Below, in pieces: positions 35,543-43,921 of a stretch of DNA of 64,000 nt. The notes beneath the pieces were generated by a model. That model was given only the letters and a program-made list of their open reading frames with translations, was not told where the DNA came from and made no database searches. The stretch's first letter is position 1; each line of letters begins with the position of its first letter. The stretch is from Pseudoalteromonas sp. Z1A8. Its GTDB lineage: Bacteria > Pseudomonadota > Gammaproteobacteria > Enterobacterales > Alteromonadaceae. The position numbers and the translations under genes were made by a program. The stretch covers positions 1 to 64,000 of the forward strand of contig NZ_WTLB01000018.1 of the NCBI RefSeq assembly GCF_011378855.1, written 5' to 3'.

Positions 35543-37462
35543 ATGTTAAAATTTATTTTTATACTATTACTGATACCTTTTACCGCCGTAGGCAGTGAAA
35601 GTCATTTAGATTATATAGAAAATGCAAATGGTGAGCGGGTACAAAAAGTGTCGCATTTAGTTAAATGGACGCACACTCGCTTTGTGTTCACCCGTGATAT
35701 TTCGCGTATTGCACTTGGCCATGAAACAACACTTGATGTGAACGTAGTTAATGGGCGTGAGCTACTTATTTTAGCTAAAAAGTTAGGCCGTACATCGATG
35801 ATGGTATGGTACGACGATAAAAGCTCTGAAACATTTTTACTTGGCGTAACCGAAGACTACAGCGTACTAGAAAATGCCTTAAACGACATCCATCCTGACG
35901 TACAGCTAACCATAGCGCCTGATCGCCATGCTGTTGTATTACGTGGTGAAGTACCAACAATAAATTACCGTCATGCCGCTTATGAAGCTGCAAAAAACTA
36001 CCTTTATGCCAGTAGCTCACAAGCATCACAACCCGTTATCACCTCAAATCCTAACCAAGGTATGTTTAATTCACTTGCTCAACGCTTGCAAGGCTTGGGT
36101 AACGCAAACGGCGGCAGCTCTCAAAACTCGAGTAAAGTCGCTATTATTAATTTAATAAAAGTAACTCAAGCACCCAAGCCTAAAGAAGAACGTATTAGCG
36201 AAGTAATAAAATCAATGGGCGCAGATAAAGTGACCATTAAACGCATCTCGGTTGATGAGTTATCAAATGACGACAACGATGTGTTTTTACTTTCCGGCTC
36301 TGTAAAAAACCAGATAGAGCTAGTGCGCTTATTAAATACAATTAATAAATTATTCGAACCAGAGCAAGCATTACAAACTCAGGGTTCTCCTCTTGATCCT
36401 AATAATTTAATGGGCGGCGCAACGCAGGATAAAAGTTCAGGTATTGAAGTACTTGCCAACGAGTCAGGCGGTTTAATAAATGATGCTACCTCAGGATTAA
36501 ATTTAAGTAATGTGAGTTCTAATATTGCAAGAGCAACGTTGCTGTCAGTGGCTGGCGGTAAAGTTTTGTCGAGTATTGAAGTTGAAGATTTACCGCAAGT
36601 GCGTGTATCGGTGCAGCTATACGAAGTAAATCAACGTAGGTTAAAGCAATGGCGCCCAGATATTAGCGTGCTCTCTAATGGATATGAAAAAGAAGCGGGT
36701 TTATTTGGCCGTGACGGTATGACTAATCGTGAATCTGGCTCTGCAACAATAGAAAATGCGCTGCAATTAATTGGCGGTCAATTAACTAATAACTTACAGC
36801 TTTCTACCTCACAGTTTGCCATTGATATGCTATTTTCATTACTTGAACAAGAAGGTATTTCTCGAACGCTTTCTCGCCCTACAATCACGGTTTTAGCCGG
36901 TGAAAGTGCCGTGTTTAAAGTCGGTGGTGAAGTACCTGTACCTACAAGTTATAGCCCTTCAGGAATTACAAGCGGGCAGCAAGGTAGTAGTGGGTCGGTG
37001 TTTAGCGGTACAGAATTTAAATCATTTGGAGTTGAATTAAATGTACGCGCCATGGTTGACGACAAAGACAGAATAACACTTGATCTAAACCCTGTAATTT
37101 CATTACCCGATACCACGTTAACCGCCGAAATTGCACAAAGTACAGGCAGCAGTTTAAACAGTAGTGCATTTAATACACGCAGCATGCAAACATCAACACG
37201 TTTAAAAGACGGACAACCTCTTATTATTGGTGGCTTAATTAGCACCGATAACAACGCAAGCCACGACTTTGTACCTGATGGCAACGGCAATAGCATGCTA
37301 GGAAAGTTAAGCGAAACAACCAGTAAAAGTGAAAACAACCGCGAGCTAATTATTGTTGTTACTCCAAACCTGGTGCGTGAGCCAATTAATACCTTACGTT
37401 CGTGGGAGCAGGCAAATATAGACACCCAGTTACTTAGTTACATACAGGAGCAAGGGCTATGA
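35543..37462 (+). CDS. Tad/Flp pilus outer-membrane secretin (CpaC/RcpA family)
   Basis: Forms the outer-membrane pore for pilus export. It has 639 residues with signal peptide M-L-K-F...T-A-V-G-S. An N-terminal pilus-type domain contains L-D-V-N-V-V-N-G-R-E-L-L-I-L-A-K-K-L-G near residue 64, followed by BON-like stretches and a Ser/Gly/Gln-rich linker. The secretin core carries V-L-A-G-E-S-A-V-F-K-V-G-G-E-V-P-V-P near residue 455 and the closing P-L-I-I-G-G-L-I-S near 560. The ATG at 35543 is preferred over an upstream ATG at 35414 that lies inside the regulatory palindrome; the purine-rich AGGGAAAGG precedes the chosen start. The TPR lipoprotein gene overlaps its end by 4 bp. Confidence 0.88.
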   Translation: MLKFIFILLLIPFTAVGSESHLDYIENANGERVQKVSHLVKWTHTRFVFTRDISRIALGHETTLDVNVVNGRELLILAKKLGRTSMMVWYDDKSSETFLLGVTEDYSVLENALNDIHPDVQLTIAPDRHAVVLRGEVPTINYRHAAYEAAKNYLYASSSQASQPVITSNPNQGMFNSLAQRLQGLGNANGGSSQNSSKVAIINLIKVTQAPKPKEERISEVIKSMGADKVTIKRISVDELSNDDNDVFLLSGSVKNQIELVRLLNTINKLFEPEQALQTQGSPLDPNNLMGGATQDKSSGIEVLANESGGLINDATSGLNLSNVSSNIARATLLSVAGGKVLSSIEVEDLPQVRVSVQLYEVNQRRLKQWRPDISVLSNGYEKEAGLFGRDGMTNRESGSATIENALQLIGGQLTNNLQLSTSQFAIDMLFSLLEQEGISRTLSRPTITVLAGESAVFKVGGEVPVPTSYSPSGITSGQQGSSGSVFSGTEFKSFGVELNVRAMVDDKDRITLDLNPVISLPDTTLTAEIAQSTGSSLNSSAFNTRSMQTSTRLKDGQPLIIGGLISTDNNASHDFVPDGNGNSMLGKLSETTSKSENNRELIIVVTPNLVREPINTLRSWEQANIDTQLLSYIQEQGL

Positions 37463-38136
37463 AAATATTTTATATAATTTTACTGCTTACTTTATCGGGT
37501 TGCGCTCATATTGATTACAAGCCAACAGTAAATCCTTACAACGCGTTGAGTGACATCGTTAAAAAATACCAATTAAATTCCCAACCATTAAAGTGTGAAG
37601 GTATAAATGCAAGTAACTGTTTAAACCTAGTGCATGAGGTGAATCAGTTAATGCTTGAACACCCCGATAACAAGGCAATACTTTCAATATCGGCCTACGT
37701 ACTTTATAAAAGTGGCCGTGCTAATCAATCTCAACAAGTTATAAACACATTACTGAATAAAGCTAATCCACCATTAAATGCAATTACTTTAGGGGTTACG
37801 TTAGCAATAGAGCAAGGTAATTTAGCTAAAGCAAAAAGTATTGCTCAATACGGCGTTGATGTTTTTGGTACACATGCTTCACCATACCTGCAAATGGCCT
37901 CTATACATTATGCTCAGGGCAGTTACGTTATAGCTTCAAACTACTTAGAGCTTTCGGTTAAGTTTGGTTTAAATAGCACTGCCTATTTTTACCATAAAGG
38001 GTTAATTGAAGAAGCTAATACCAATAATTTATTGGCTTGTGGCTACTATGAGCAAGTTTTACGTGCAGAACCCACGCATAAAAAAGCACTTGCTAGGCGC
38101 GGTAAACTCTCCGTTTTAGGTAATTGTTATTCTTAA
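37459..38136 (+). CDS. TPR-repeat lipoprotein, TadD-like
   Basis: Lipoprotein of 225 residues. The lipobox L-S-G-C is at residues 12-15, followed by A-H-I-D-Y. The body is helical with tetratricopeptide-like repeats, clearest in L-A-K-A-K-S-I-A-Q-Y, Y-L-Q-M-A-S-I-H-Y-A-Q-G-S-Y and L-L-A-C-G-Y-Y-E-Q-V-L-R-A-E-P-T-H-K-K-A-L. Tad loci usually carry a TPR lipoprotein (TadD) that helps secretin assembly, and this gene is translationally coupled to the secretin gene. Four Cys beyond the lipobox may form disulfides. Function is inferred from position and domain. Confidence 0.75.
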   Translation: MKIFYIILLLTLSGCAHIDYKPTVNPYNALSDIVKKYQLNSQPLKCEGINASNCLNLVHEVNQLMLEHPDNKAILSISAYVLYKSGRANQSQQVINTLLNKANPPLNAITLGVTLAIEQGNLAKAKSIAQYGVDVFGTHASPYLQMASIHYAQGSYVIASNYLELSVKFGLNSTAYFYHKGLIEEANTNNLLACGYYEQVLRAEPTHKKALARRGKLSVLGNCYS

Positions 38137-38156
38137 GGCCTTCGGGCCTTTTTTTA
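38136..38156 (+). terminator. Terminator after pilus unit 1
   Basis: The compact stem AAGGCC-TTCG-GGCCTT with a TTCG tetraloop is followed by six T residues. It directly abuts the TPR gene stop and cleanly ends unit 1. Confidence 0.9.
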
Positions 38157-38355
38157 TACCTAAAATTTGGCATTATTTAGGGCCAAAACCACTTTATTAT
38201 TTATCAAAAATACAAGTAAAGCTTACGCTCATCCTACGTTTTATACGTAACCTCACAAGACTGCTTTTAATATTTACCCCTTACACTATCCATCAGTTTT
38301 AATAATACTTTCAATAACGTAAACCTAGCATTATTTATCTAAAATATTTTTAATA

Positions 38356-38378
38356 TTGATTTGCATTTTGCAAATCAA
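38356..38378. promoter_or_regulatory. Palindromic activator-type site 2 (pilus unit 2)
   Basis: TTGATTTGC-N5-GCAAATCAA is a perfect 9-bp inverted repeat, the same as site 1 apart from one arm base and the spacer. It lies about 83 bp upstream of the -24 GG at 38449. The 12-bp difference from the spacing in unit 1 is close to one helical turn. Confidence 0.75.
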
Positions 38379-38447
38379 AAATTAAAACATCTAATAAACA
38401 GTAACCATTAAAAACATAACCAACTGTATTTAATAGTTATTTATAGC

Positions 38448-38463
38448 TGGCATGGTCCTCGCA
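38448..38463 (+). promoter_or_regulatory. Sigma-54-type promoter, pilus unit 2
   Basis: TGGCATG-N4-TCGCA is a strong match to the sigma-54 consensus TGGCAYR-N4-TTGCW, with GG and GC 10 bases apart. It lies about 46 bp before the pilin-like start. Confidence 0.75.
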
Positions 38464-38508
38464 ATATGTAAAGTGAGCATAAGCTCTTCTAATTTAAAGG
38501 CTACGATT

Positions 38509-38898
38509 ATGAAAACTACTAAACATAACTTAAATAGCAAAAAGCAAAAAGGTTTTGTACTAACGTCAGAGCTAATCATTCTTTCTACTTCAATGGTAGC
38601 GGCACTTGTAATTGGTTTATCTACATTACGTGACTCGGTAACCAGCGAACTTGAAGATGTAGCTGAAGCAATTGGCTCACTTGACCAAAGCTATGTATTT
38701 GACGGCATGATTAACGCCGAAGGCACAGCTGAAGTATCAGGTTCTGGGTTTGTAGATTCAGTTGATGTGTACGCAGGCGATGGCAGTTCATTCACTTTTG
38801 TTGCATCAGACTTTAGTGAAAGTGCCGCACTTGTTAGTGCAACACCAAGCGGCGATGCTGCAACACGTACAGCAGCAGGCGGTTCGCAAGGTAACTAA
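38509..38898 (+). CDS. Pilin-like protein with unusual processing motif
   Basis: Likely major subunit of the Tad-like pilus. It has 129 residues: a basic leader (M-K-T-T-K-H-N-L-N-S-K-K-Q-K-G), then F-V-L-T-S-E-L-I-I-L-S-T-S-M-V-A, a long hydrophobic helix, and a small Ser/Ala/Gly-rich head. Prepilin peptidase would cut after Gly15, which puts the key Glu at mature position 6 rather than 5. The ATG at 38509 has AAAGG 8 bases upstream; an upstream ATG at 38452 falls within the promoter. It is first in unit 2, followed by a stable hairpin, as expected for the most abundant product. Not a typical short Flp pilin. Confidence 0.7.
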   Translation: MKTTKHNLNSKKQKGFVLTSELIILSTSMVAALVIGLSTLRDSVTSELEDVAEAIGSLDQSYVFDGMINAEGTAEVSGSGFVDSVDVYAGDGSSFTFVASDFSESAALVSATPSGDAATRTAAGGSQGN

Positions 38899-38949
38899 CG
38901 CAAGGTATCCAATATAAGGTAACCAGGTTTGAAAACCAAGCTTAAGGCT

Positions 38950-38973
38950 CACTGCCACAAAAGTGTGGCAGTG
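38950..38973 (+). ncRNA. Stable intergenic hairpin after the pilin-like gene
   Basis: CACTGCCAC/GTGGCAGTG forms a 9-bp stem with a 6-base loop, 52 bp past the pilin-like stop and 23 bp before cpaB. No T run follows. Such hairpins often protect an upstream mRNA from 3' decay, which would raise pilin output over the downstream genes. Confidence 0.6.
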
Positions 38974-38995
38974 AAAGTTACTCTAGAGGAATATT

Positions 38996-39760
38996 ATGAA
39001 AAGTAAAAGTAACAAAGGCGCAACCACAGCGGCTCTCACATTACTCATCACCTCTGGCATGTTAGCTTCGGCTTTGGGTATTAGGCAGGTAAACGATGAA
39101 AATAGCGTAACAGCGTGGGTAGTAAACAAAAATATGTCTGCTGGTCAAACAGTTACCGTTCATGATGTAGAGCAAAAAAGTATAGATCCAAGTAACTACT
39201 CAAATATTGCACTGAGCGTTCAAAATCCGCGTGCATTAATTGGTCAAAAATTAGCAACTAATAAAATGGTTGAGCAACCCTTGTTCGACACCGATTTTAT
39301 TAGAGCGAAAAGCCAAAACTTATCAGAAGCGATTCCGGCAGGGCGTGTTTTATATACTTTAAAACTAAATACCTTAGATATTCCGCTTTCGCGTATACAC
39401 AAAGGAGACCGACTAGACATAGTTGCTAAAACTAATCGTTTAGTAAGAACAGTTGCCCGTGATGTACAGCTTATTGGTGTTTCAAAAGGTCCTAAATCGC
39501 AAGCCGCTAAAAGTGGCGTAATGGATAATTTAGCAAAAGAGAAGAGCTCAGCTGGCGGTGTTTCGTTAGTACTTGCGGTGCTTCCAAAAGATGTTTATTC
39601 ATTGGCTGGTATAGATAATGCCGACAAAGTCTCAATTATTGTGCATAGCGCTTATGACATTGAACAAGGTCGTTTGCAAAACTTTTCACGCTTACAAACC
39701 AGTCGCACAATCGAAGTGGTTAAAGGCGTTAAAAATGAAGCTGTATATGTAGCTAAGTGA
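38996..39760 (+). CDS. cpaB: Flp pilus assembly protein CpaB/RcpC
   Basis: Periplasmic pilus assembly protein of 254 residues. One N-terminal helix (about 8-28) anchors it. The SAF domain starts with A-W-V-V-N-K-N-M-S-A-G-Q-T-V-T-V-H-D-V near residue 41, and the characteristic A-I-P-A-G-R-V-L-Y-T-L-K-L follows near residue 112. Then comes the RcpC-type domain, D-R-L-D-I-V-A-K-T and A-R-D-V-Q-L-I-G-V. The GAGGAATATT leader supplies the ribosome site. It sits 6 bp from the ATPase gene. Confidence 0.85.
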   Translation: MKSKSNKGATTAALTLLITSGMLASALGIRQVNDENSVTAWVVNKNMSAGQTVTVHDVEQKSIDPSNYSNIALSVQNPRALIGQKLATNKMVEQPLFDTDFIRAKSQNLSEAIPAGRVLYTLKLNTLDIPLSRIHKGDRLDIVAKTNRLVRTVARDVQLIGVSKGPKSQAAKSGVMDNLAKEKSSAGGVSLVLAVLPKDVYSLAGIDNADKVSIIVHSAYDIEQGRLQNFSRLQTSRTIEVVKGVKNEAVYVAK

Positions 39761-39766
39761 GTTTTT

Positions 39767-41065
39767 ATGTTTAATTTATCAAGCAAACATGAAGAAGTTC
39801 AAACCAGTTTAAGTACCTTCGAAGAGCTTAAAAAGCTATTGCACGATGCCGTTATTGAAGAGTACGAACAAGAGCCAACCGCGCTTTTATCTAGTAATGT
39901 TCTCGAAAAAATCTCTGTATTGTGCAGTGATATTCCACAATTTAATCAATCTTCATTTAATCAACATCAGCAAGAGCAAGTTGTACAAGCTGTTTACGAC
40001 GAGATTAACGGCTTGGGTCCTATTGCACAGTTTATGCTTGATGACCAAGTAAGTGATATTTTAATAAACGACACGCAAGACATTTGGATTGATAAACAAG
40101 GCAAGCTACTTTGTACTGCAAGTAAGTTTGATGACGAACGCCATTTACGCCGATTTGTTGATCGCTTACTTGATGGCTGCGGCCGCCAAGTTAATGCATT
40201 AATGCCCATCGTTGATGGCAAACTAAAAGATGGTAGCCGTGTGCATATTATTGTACCGCCTGCGTGTACCAGTGCTGCAATTGTATCTATTCGCAAATTT
40301 AATCATAAAAAAATAAACGATGAATTTTTAGTTAATAACCATTTTTTAGATAAAAACATCTTATCATTTTTGAAAAGCGCAGTTAAAACAGGCGTTAATA
40401 TTTTAGTATGTGGTAATGCCGGAGCGGGTAAAACGTCATTATTAAACGTACTTGCTAACTCAATTAACGCAAATGAACGTGTGGTAACCATTGAGGAAAG
40501 CGCTGAGCTTAATTTGCATCACAACCATGTTGTGCAACTAGAAGCCCACGACACGAACAGTGACGGTAAAGGCGCAGTAAGCTTAAGAGATTTAGTAAAA
40601 GCAGCCCTTAGAATGCGCGCCGATAGAATACTTGTTGGGGAGGTACGCTCTGGCGAAGTAATCGATATGCTCCAAGCAATGAACTGCGGTCATCAAGGTT
40701 CGATGACGACCATACATGCCAACAGCGCAAATGATGCCGTTATTCGTTTATCTACTTTAGTGCAGTTACACAATGCACAGCTAAGCGATACACACACAAG
40801 TTCGCTAATTGCGTCTAGTATTCAACTTATAGTGCATGTTTCTCGCTCAACCAATGGTACCCGAACTTTAAAAAGTATTGGTGAGATTAAGCTAGTAAAT
40901 GGCGGGGCACACTTCAGCCCGCTTTACAGTATTAATGAAGCAGAGCCAGTACAAAGTGAGCTAATAGATAATTCAACAGTGATTGAGTTTATGAAAAGCC
41001 AAGGGGCAAATGCACAAGAATTGAAAGCATTACTGCACAGTAACCCGGAGGCTAATAATGACTAA
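39767..41065 (+). CDS. tadA: Tad pilus secretion ATPase TadA/CpaF
   Basis: Cytoplasmic hexameric motor that powers pilus assembly, 432 residues. Walker A is C-G-N-A-G-A-G-K-T-S near residue 222, the Asp/Glu box T-I-E-E-S-A-E-L near 242, and Walker B R-I-L-V-G-E-V-R-S-G-E-V near 288. The His box is H-Q-G-S-M-T-T-I-H-A-N-S near 308. These are all intact CpaF-type versions, so the motor should be active. It overlaps tadB by 8 bp and a GGAGG for tadB lies inside its end. Confidence 0.92.
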   Translation: MFNLSSKHEEVQTSLSTFEELKKLLHDAVIEEYEQEPTALLSSNVLEKISVLCSDIPQFNQSSFNQHQQEQVVQAVYDEINGLGPIAQFMLDDQVSDILINDTQDIWIDKQGKLLCTASKFDDERHLRRFVDRLLDGCGRQVNALMPIVDGKLKDGSRVHIIVPPACTSAAIVSIRKFNHKKINDEFLVNNHFLDKNILSFLKSAVKTGVNILVCGNAGAGKTSLLNVLANSINANERVVTIEESAELNLHHNHVVQLEAHDTNSDGKGAVSLRDLVKAALRMRADRILVGEVRSGEVIDMLQAMNCGHQGSMTTIHANSANDAVIRLSTLVQLHNAQLSDTHTSSLIASSIQLIVHVSRSTNGTRTLKSIGEIKLVNGGAHFSPLYSINEAEPVQSELIDNSTVIEFMKSQGANAQELKALLHSNPEANND

Positions 41066-41933
41066 ACTTGATTATTTATTAGCTGTAGCGGCAGTTATAA
41101 CCTTTGTACTTGCAGCGAGTGTATTGGTTTCTTTGTATGTGAATAATAAAAGCACCCAGGGCACTAAAAAAGTAGATATTTTAGAAGAAAAAGACGTACT
41201 TACTCTGTCACTACGCGTGCTAGGCTTAAACATAAGTAACGCCTGGTTTATAAGCATGGCGTGCTCGCTTTCGAGTAGCTCATGGTTTTTAGCCAGACTA
41301 TATTACCCCGAGGCATCTACAAGCGCGTTTATAATTTCAATAGTCGTTTTTATAACTTGTTTTATTACTGTGATTGACTTGGCTCATTATAAATTAGCAA
41401 AATTTGAGCATCACTTTTTAGAATTTATTGAAACCGTACAATCGTGTTTAAGCACTGGGCTATCGCTACAGCAATCAATGCAGTTTGCTGATGAACATGC
41501 AGACCCATATATAAAAAAACAAAGCACCTTACTAATACAACGCATGAGCATGGGTAGTGATGCCGAAACATCATTTGCTCCTTTAATCCAAAGATACAAC
41601 TGCGAAACAGTTAGATTGTTTGCTCATAGCATCATCACGCATACACAAAGCCAGTGTGACTTAACTGACATGCTAAAAAGCGTATGTAACATGATGTCAC
41701 TCAGAACTCTCGATCGCCAACAGCTAAAAGCAAAGCTATCGGGTACTAAATATGCGGCTGTATTTAGTGGCTTTTTACCTTATGCCTTAATTCCTTTATT
41801 TAGCTATACCGATCCTACCTGGTTTGAACCGTTACTAAACGATCCCAATGGAATCGCATTTATAACAGTTGCACTTATTTGTCAGCTATTTGGATTTTTG
41901 TGGCTACGCCTTAGCTTAAGGGTAACATTATGA
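41058..41933 (+). CDS. tadB: Tad pilus inner-membrane platform protein TadB
   Basis: Inner-membrane platform protein of 291 residues with a GspF/T2SSF-type domain. It has helices near 5-28, 55-75, 90-112, 230-250 and 268-288, with a cytoplasmic helical hairpin between. The conserved E-T-V-Q-S-C-L-S-T-G-L-S-L-Q-Q-S near residue 128 is the platform motif. GGAGG lies 6 bases before the ATG. It overlaps tadA and tadC (ATGA) and so is translated in step with both. Confidence 0.85.
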   Translation: MTKLDYLLAVAAVITFVLAASVLVSLYVNNKSTQGTKKVDILEEKDVLTLSLRVLGLNISNAWFISMACSLSSSSWFLARLYYPEASTSAFIISIVVFITCFITVIDLAHYKLAKFEHHFLEFIETVQSCLSTGLSLQQSMQFADEHADPYIKKQSTLLIQRMSMGSDAETSFAPLIQRYNCETVRLFAHSIITHTQSQCDLTDMLKSVCNMMSLRTLDRQQLKAKLSGTKYAAVFSGFLPYALIPLFSYTDPTWFEPLLNDPNGIAFITVALICQLFGFLWLRLSLRVTL

Positions 41934-42745
41934 TTGATATACTTTTACTTGTTGGACTTTTAGTGAGTATGGGCTCGTTTATCCATATTCACAGGCAGTC
42001 TCTTAAAGTTGAATTAGATAAACCCGATACTAAAAACATTAATTGGTATCCACTAATCATCATCTCTAAACGTCAACTAAGACAAGCAGGGATTCAAATT
42101 AATAAAATATTAATAAGCCTGTACTGCTTCAAAGTGGCTGCTACTTTTAGTGCATTTACGGTTATAGAGCTAACAGGTTATGAGCTGAGCCAATCGATTA
42201 AATTATTACTGTGTTTTATGTGTTTTTTTGCACCTGAATGCTGGTTTTTATTACGTAAAAATCAACGCAAAACCACTATTAATAATAGTTTAGAGTTTTT
42301 TTTACGGGTGCTACTAGTTTACATGCGCGCTGGATTTTCATTAGAGCGCTCATTTGCACTGGCGGTTGATCATGGATTAAGTCAAAAACATCCATTATAC
42401 AAAGAGCTAAAGTTATTTTTATTTGAATTAAGCGCAGGTAAAGATAGAGAAATTGCATTTAACTCACTTTTTGAAAGAACGGGTGTAATGGGCATTAAAA
42501 AACTCGCCAATTTAATGTTAATAGGATCAAAACTCGGCACGCCACTTATCCAAGCAGTAGAGGCCCAACTTGAAGGCCTAGCTCTAAAAAAGAACATTTT
42601 ACTGGCTAAAAAAGTTAATAAAAAAGCGATGCATACAACCTTTCCCATAATCCTAATTTGTTTTCCGATGTTTTTGGTATTGGTATTTTTCCCCGCAGCA
42701 TTACAAGTTATGAACGTACTTAAAATGCTTGTAGAAGTGTTATAG
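41930..42745 (+). CDS. tadC: Tad pilus inner-membrane platform protein TadC
   Basis: Second platform protein, 271 residues, with the same T2SSF domain type as TadB. It shows L-E-F-F-L-R-V-L-L-V-Y-M-R-A-G-F-S-L-E-R near residue 120 and G-I-K-K-L-A-N-L-M-L-I-G-S-K-L-G-T-P near residue 187. Membrane helices lie near 3-18, 55-75, 85-103 and 240-262. Its start overlaps the TadB stop by four bases. TadB and TadC together form the membrane rotor contacting the TadA motor. Confidence 0.85.
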   Translation: MIDILLLVGLLVSMGSFIHIHRQSLKVELDKPDTKNINWYPLIIISKRQLRQAGIQINKILISLYCFKVAATFSAFTVIELTGYELSQSIKLLLCFMCFFAPECWFLLRKNQRKTTINNSLEFFLRVLLVYMRAGFSLERSFALAVDHGLSQKHPLYKELKLFLFELSAGKDREIAFNSLFERTGVMGIKKLANLMLIGSKLGTPLIQAVEAQLEGLALKKNILLAKKVNKKAMHTTFPIILICFPMFLVLVFFPAALQVMNVLKMLVEVL

Positions 42746-42754
42746 GAGTTTGAT

Positions 42755-43921
42755 ATGAAAAAGCATTATCAACAAGGGTACATACTTACTATCGAGCTTA
42801 TTTTAATTATAACAATTTTAATTATTGGCTCGATTGGTGGTGTTATTTTAGTAAGGGATGCCCTTATTAAGCGTCATCAAACTAAGGTAGATAATCAAAT
42901 TACCGTAGTAGATGCCAATAACAAACCGCTCGGTATTGCAGTTAGTTTTGACGAACACCAAGCCCCACTCATTTTTTATACAGACCGGGGAGAAAACAAC
43001 ACTTACAGGGCATTAATAGGCATACGAGATGATAGGTTTACCTCACGAGAAGCTGTTTATTACGATGCACCAAATTGCCAAGGTAATCCTTGTTTAAAAG
43101 GGTTAAGCGATGAAGCAACAGACAGCCAAGGTGTAAGTAAACTAAATAATACCGGTAATGTGAGTTATATAAATGCGCTACAGCAAGGTCCAAATTACGC
43201 AATAGGGCAGTTAGGTAATACCGTTATTGGTCAGTTATTAAGAAGTACGCCACAACAATGCCCTGCTAATAGTGAACAAATTCTATCTCGTTATGTATCG
43301 CAAAAAGTAGTAACAGGCTCACCTTGTGAAAGCTTTGAAATAGATAAACAACCGGCCGACAGCAGTTGTTTGGTTGGAGTAACCGCTTTAGGAAATCCAC
43401 TGTTAGGTACAAGTGAACAAGGTTTATCGCAATCGTGTGACTCGTGTAAAACCGGTTACGAATCACAAGGCGACATACTCGATTTATATTTACCACAGGT
43501 AGAACCGCTTTTAAATACAGCCCTTAATGCACTGTCATTAGTTGGTATTGGAACAAACGTTGATATAGAGCTTGGCACAATATGCTGCCCCGAAGGTACA
43601 CGCTTAGAAGATGATGAAAACATTGTAGAGACGCTTGTTTTCACTATTTTAAAAACAACGTTTGAGTTGGTCGGAATCGACTTAGTTAACAACCTGATTA
43701 TAAGCGAAACACTGAGCTTAATAGGCATTGAGCCAGGCGTTACATACTGTAAAACATCACTGAATTTAGTAAATGCAGAACAAGTAATTAATATCACCAC
43801 CGGCGAGCCCGCACTTAGTAGCTTAACACCACCATTTAAAGTTTTACTGCCAGTACACAGCGGTCAAAACAGTACAACGTGGATACATACTCCCCCTAAA
43901 GGGGAAGGAGAACGTCAATGA
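42755..43921 (+). CDS. Large cysteine-rich pilin-like protein (putative tip/adhesin subunit)
   Basis: Protein of 388 residues sharing the leader design of the first pilin-like protein. Basic M-K-K-H-Y-Q-Q-G is followed by Y-I-L-T-I-E-L-I-L-I-I-T and a hydrophobic helix, again with Glu at +6 after Gly. The remaining 340 residues form a big exported head with about ten Cys, including C-Q-G-N-P-C, S-C-D-S-C and I-C-C, suggesting several disulfides. It contains no recognised domain. Size and Cys content suggest a rare tip or adhesin subunit rather than the shaft. Its stop overlaps the sensor-kinase start (ATGA). Confidence 0.6.
   Translation: MKKHYQQGYILTIELILIITILIIGSIGGVILVRDALIKRHQTKVDNQITVVDANNKPLGIAVSFDEHQAPLIFYTDRGENNTYRALIGIRDDRFTSREAVYYDAPNCQGNPCLKGLSDEATDSQGVSKLNNTGNVSYINALQQGPNYAIGQLGNTVIGQLLRSTPQQCPANSEQILSRYVSQKVVTGSPCESFEIDKQPADSSCLVGVTALGNPLLGTSEQGLSQSCDSCKTGYESQGDILDLYLPQVEPLLNTALNALSLVGIGTNVDIELGTICCPEGTRLEDDENIVETLVFTILKTTFELVGIDLVNNLIISETLSLIGIEPGVTYCKTSLNLVNAEQVINITTGEPALSSLTPPFKVLLPVHSGQNSTTWIHTPPKGEGERQ

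Noticed and set aside
36949-37425. 158-residue minus-strand frame within the secretin gene
   Set aside because: Antisense to conserved secretin motifs, low-complexity Ser/Leu composition, no independent support.
38452-38508. Upstream ATG of the pilin-like gene
   Set aside because: It falls within the -24/-12 promoter element, and the basic pilin leader begins at 38509 with its own ribosome site.
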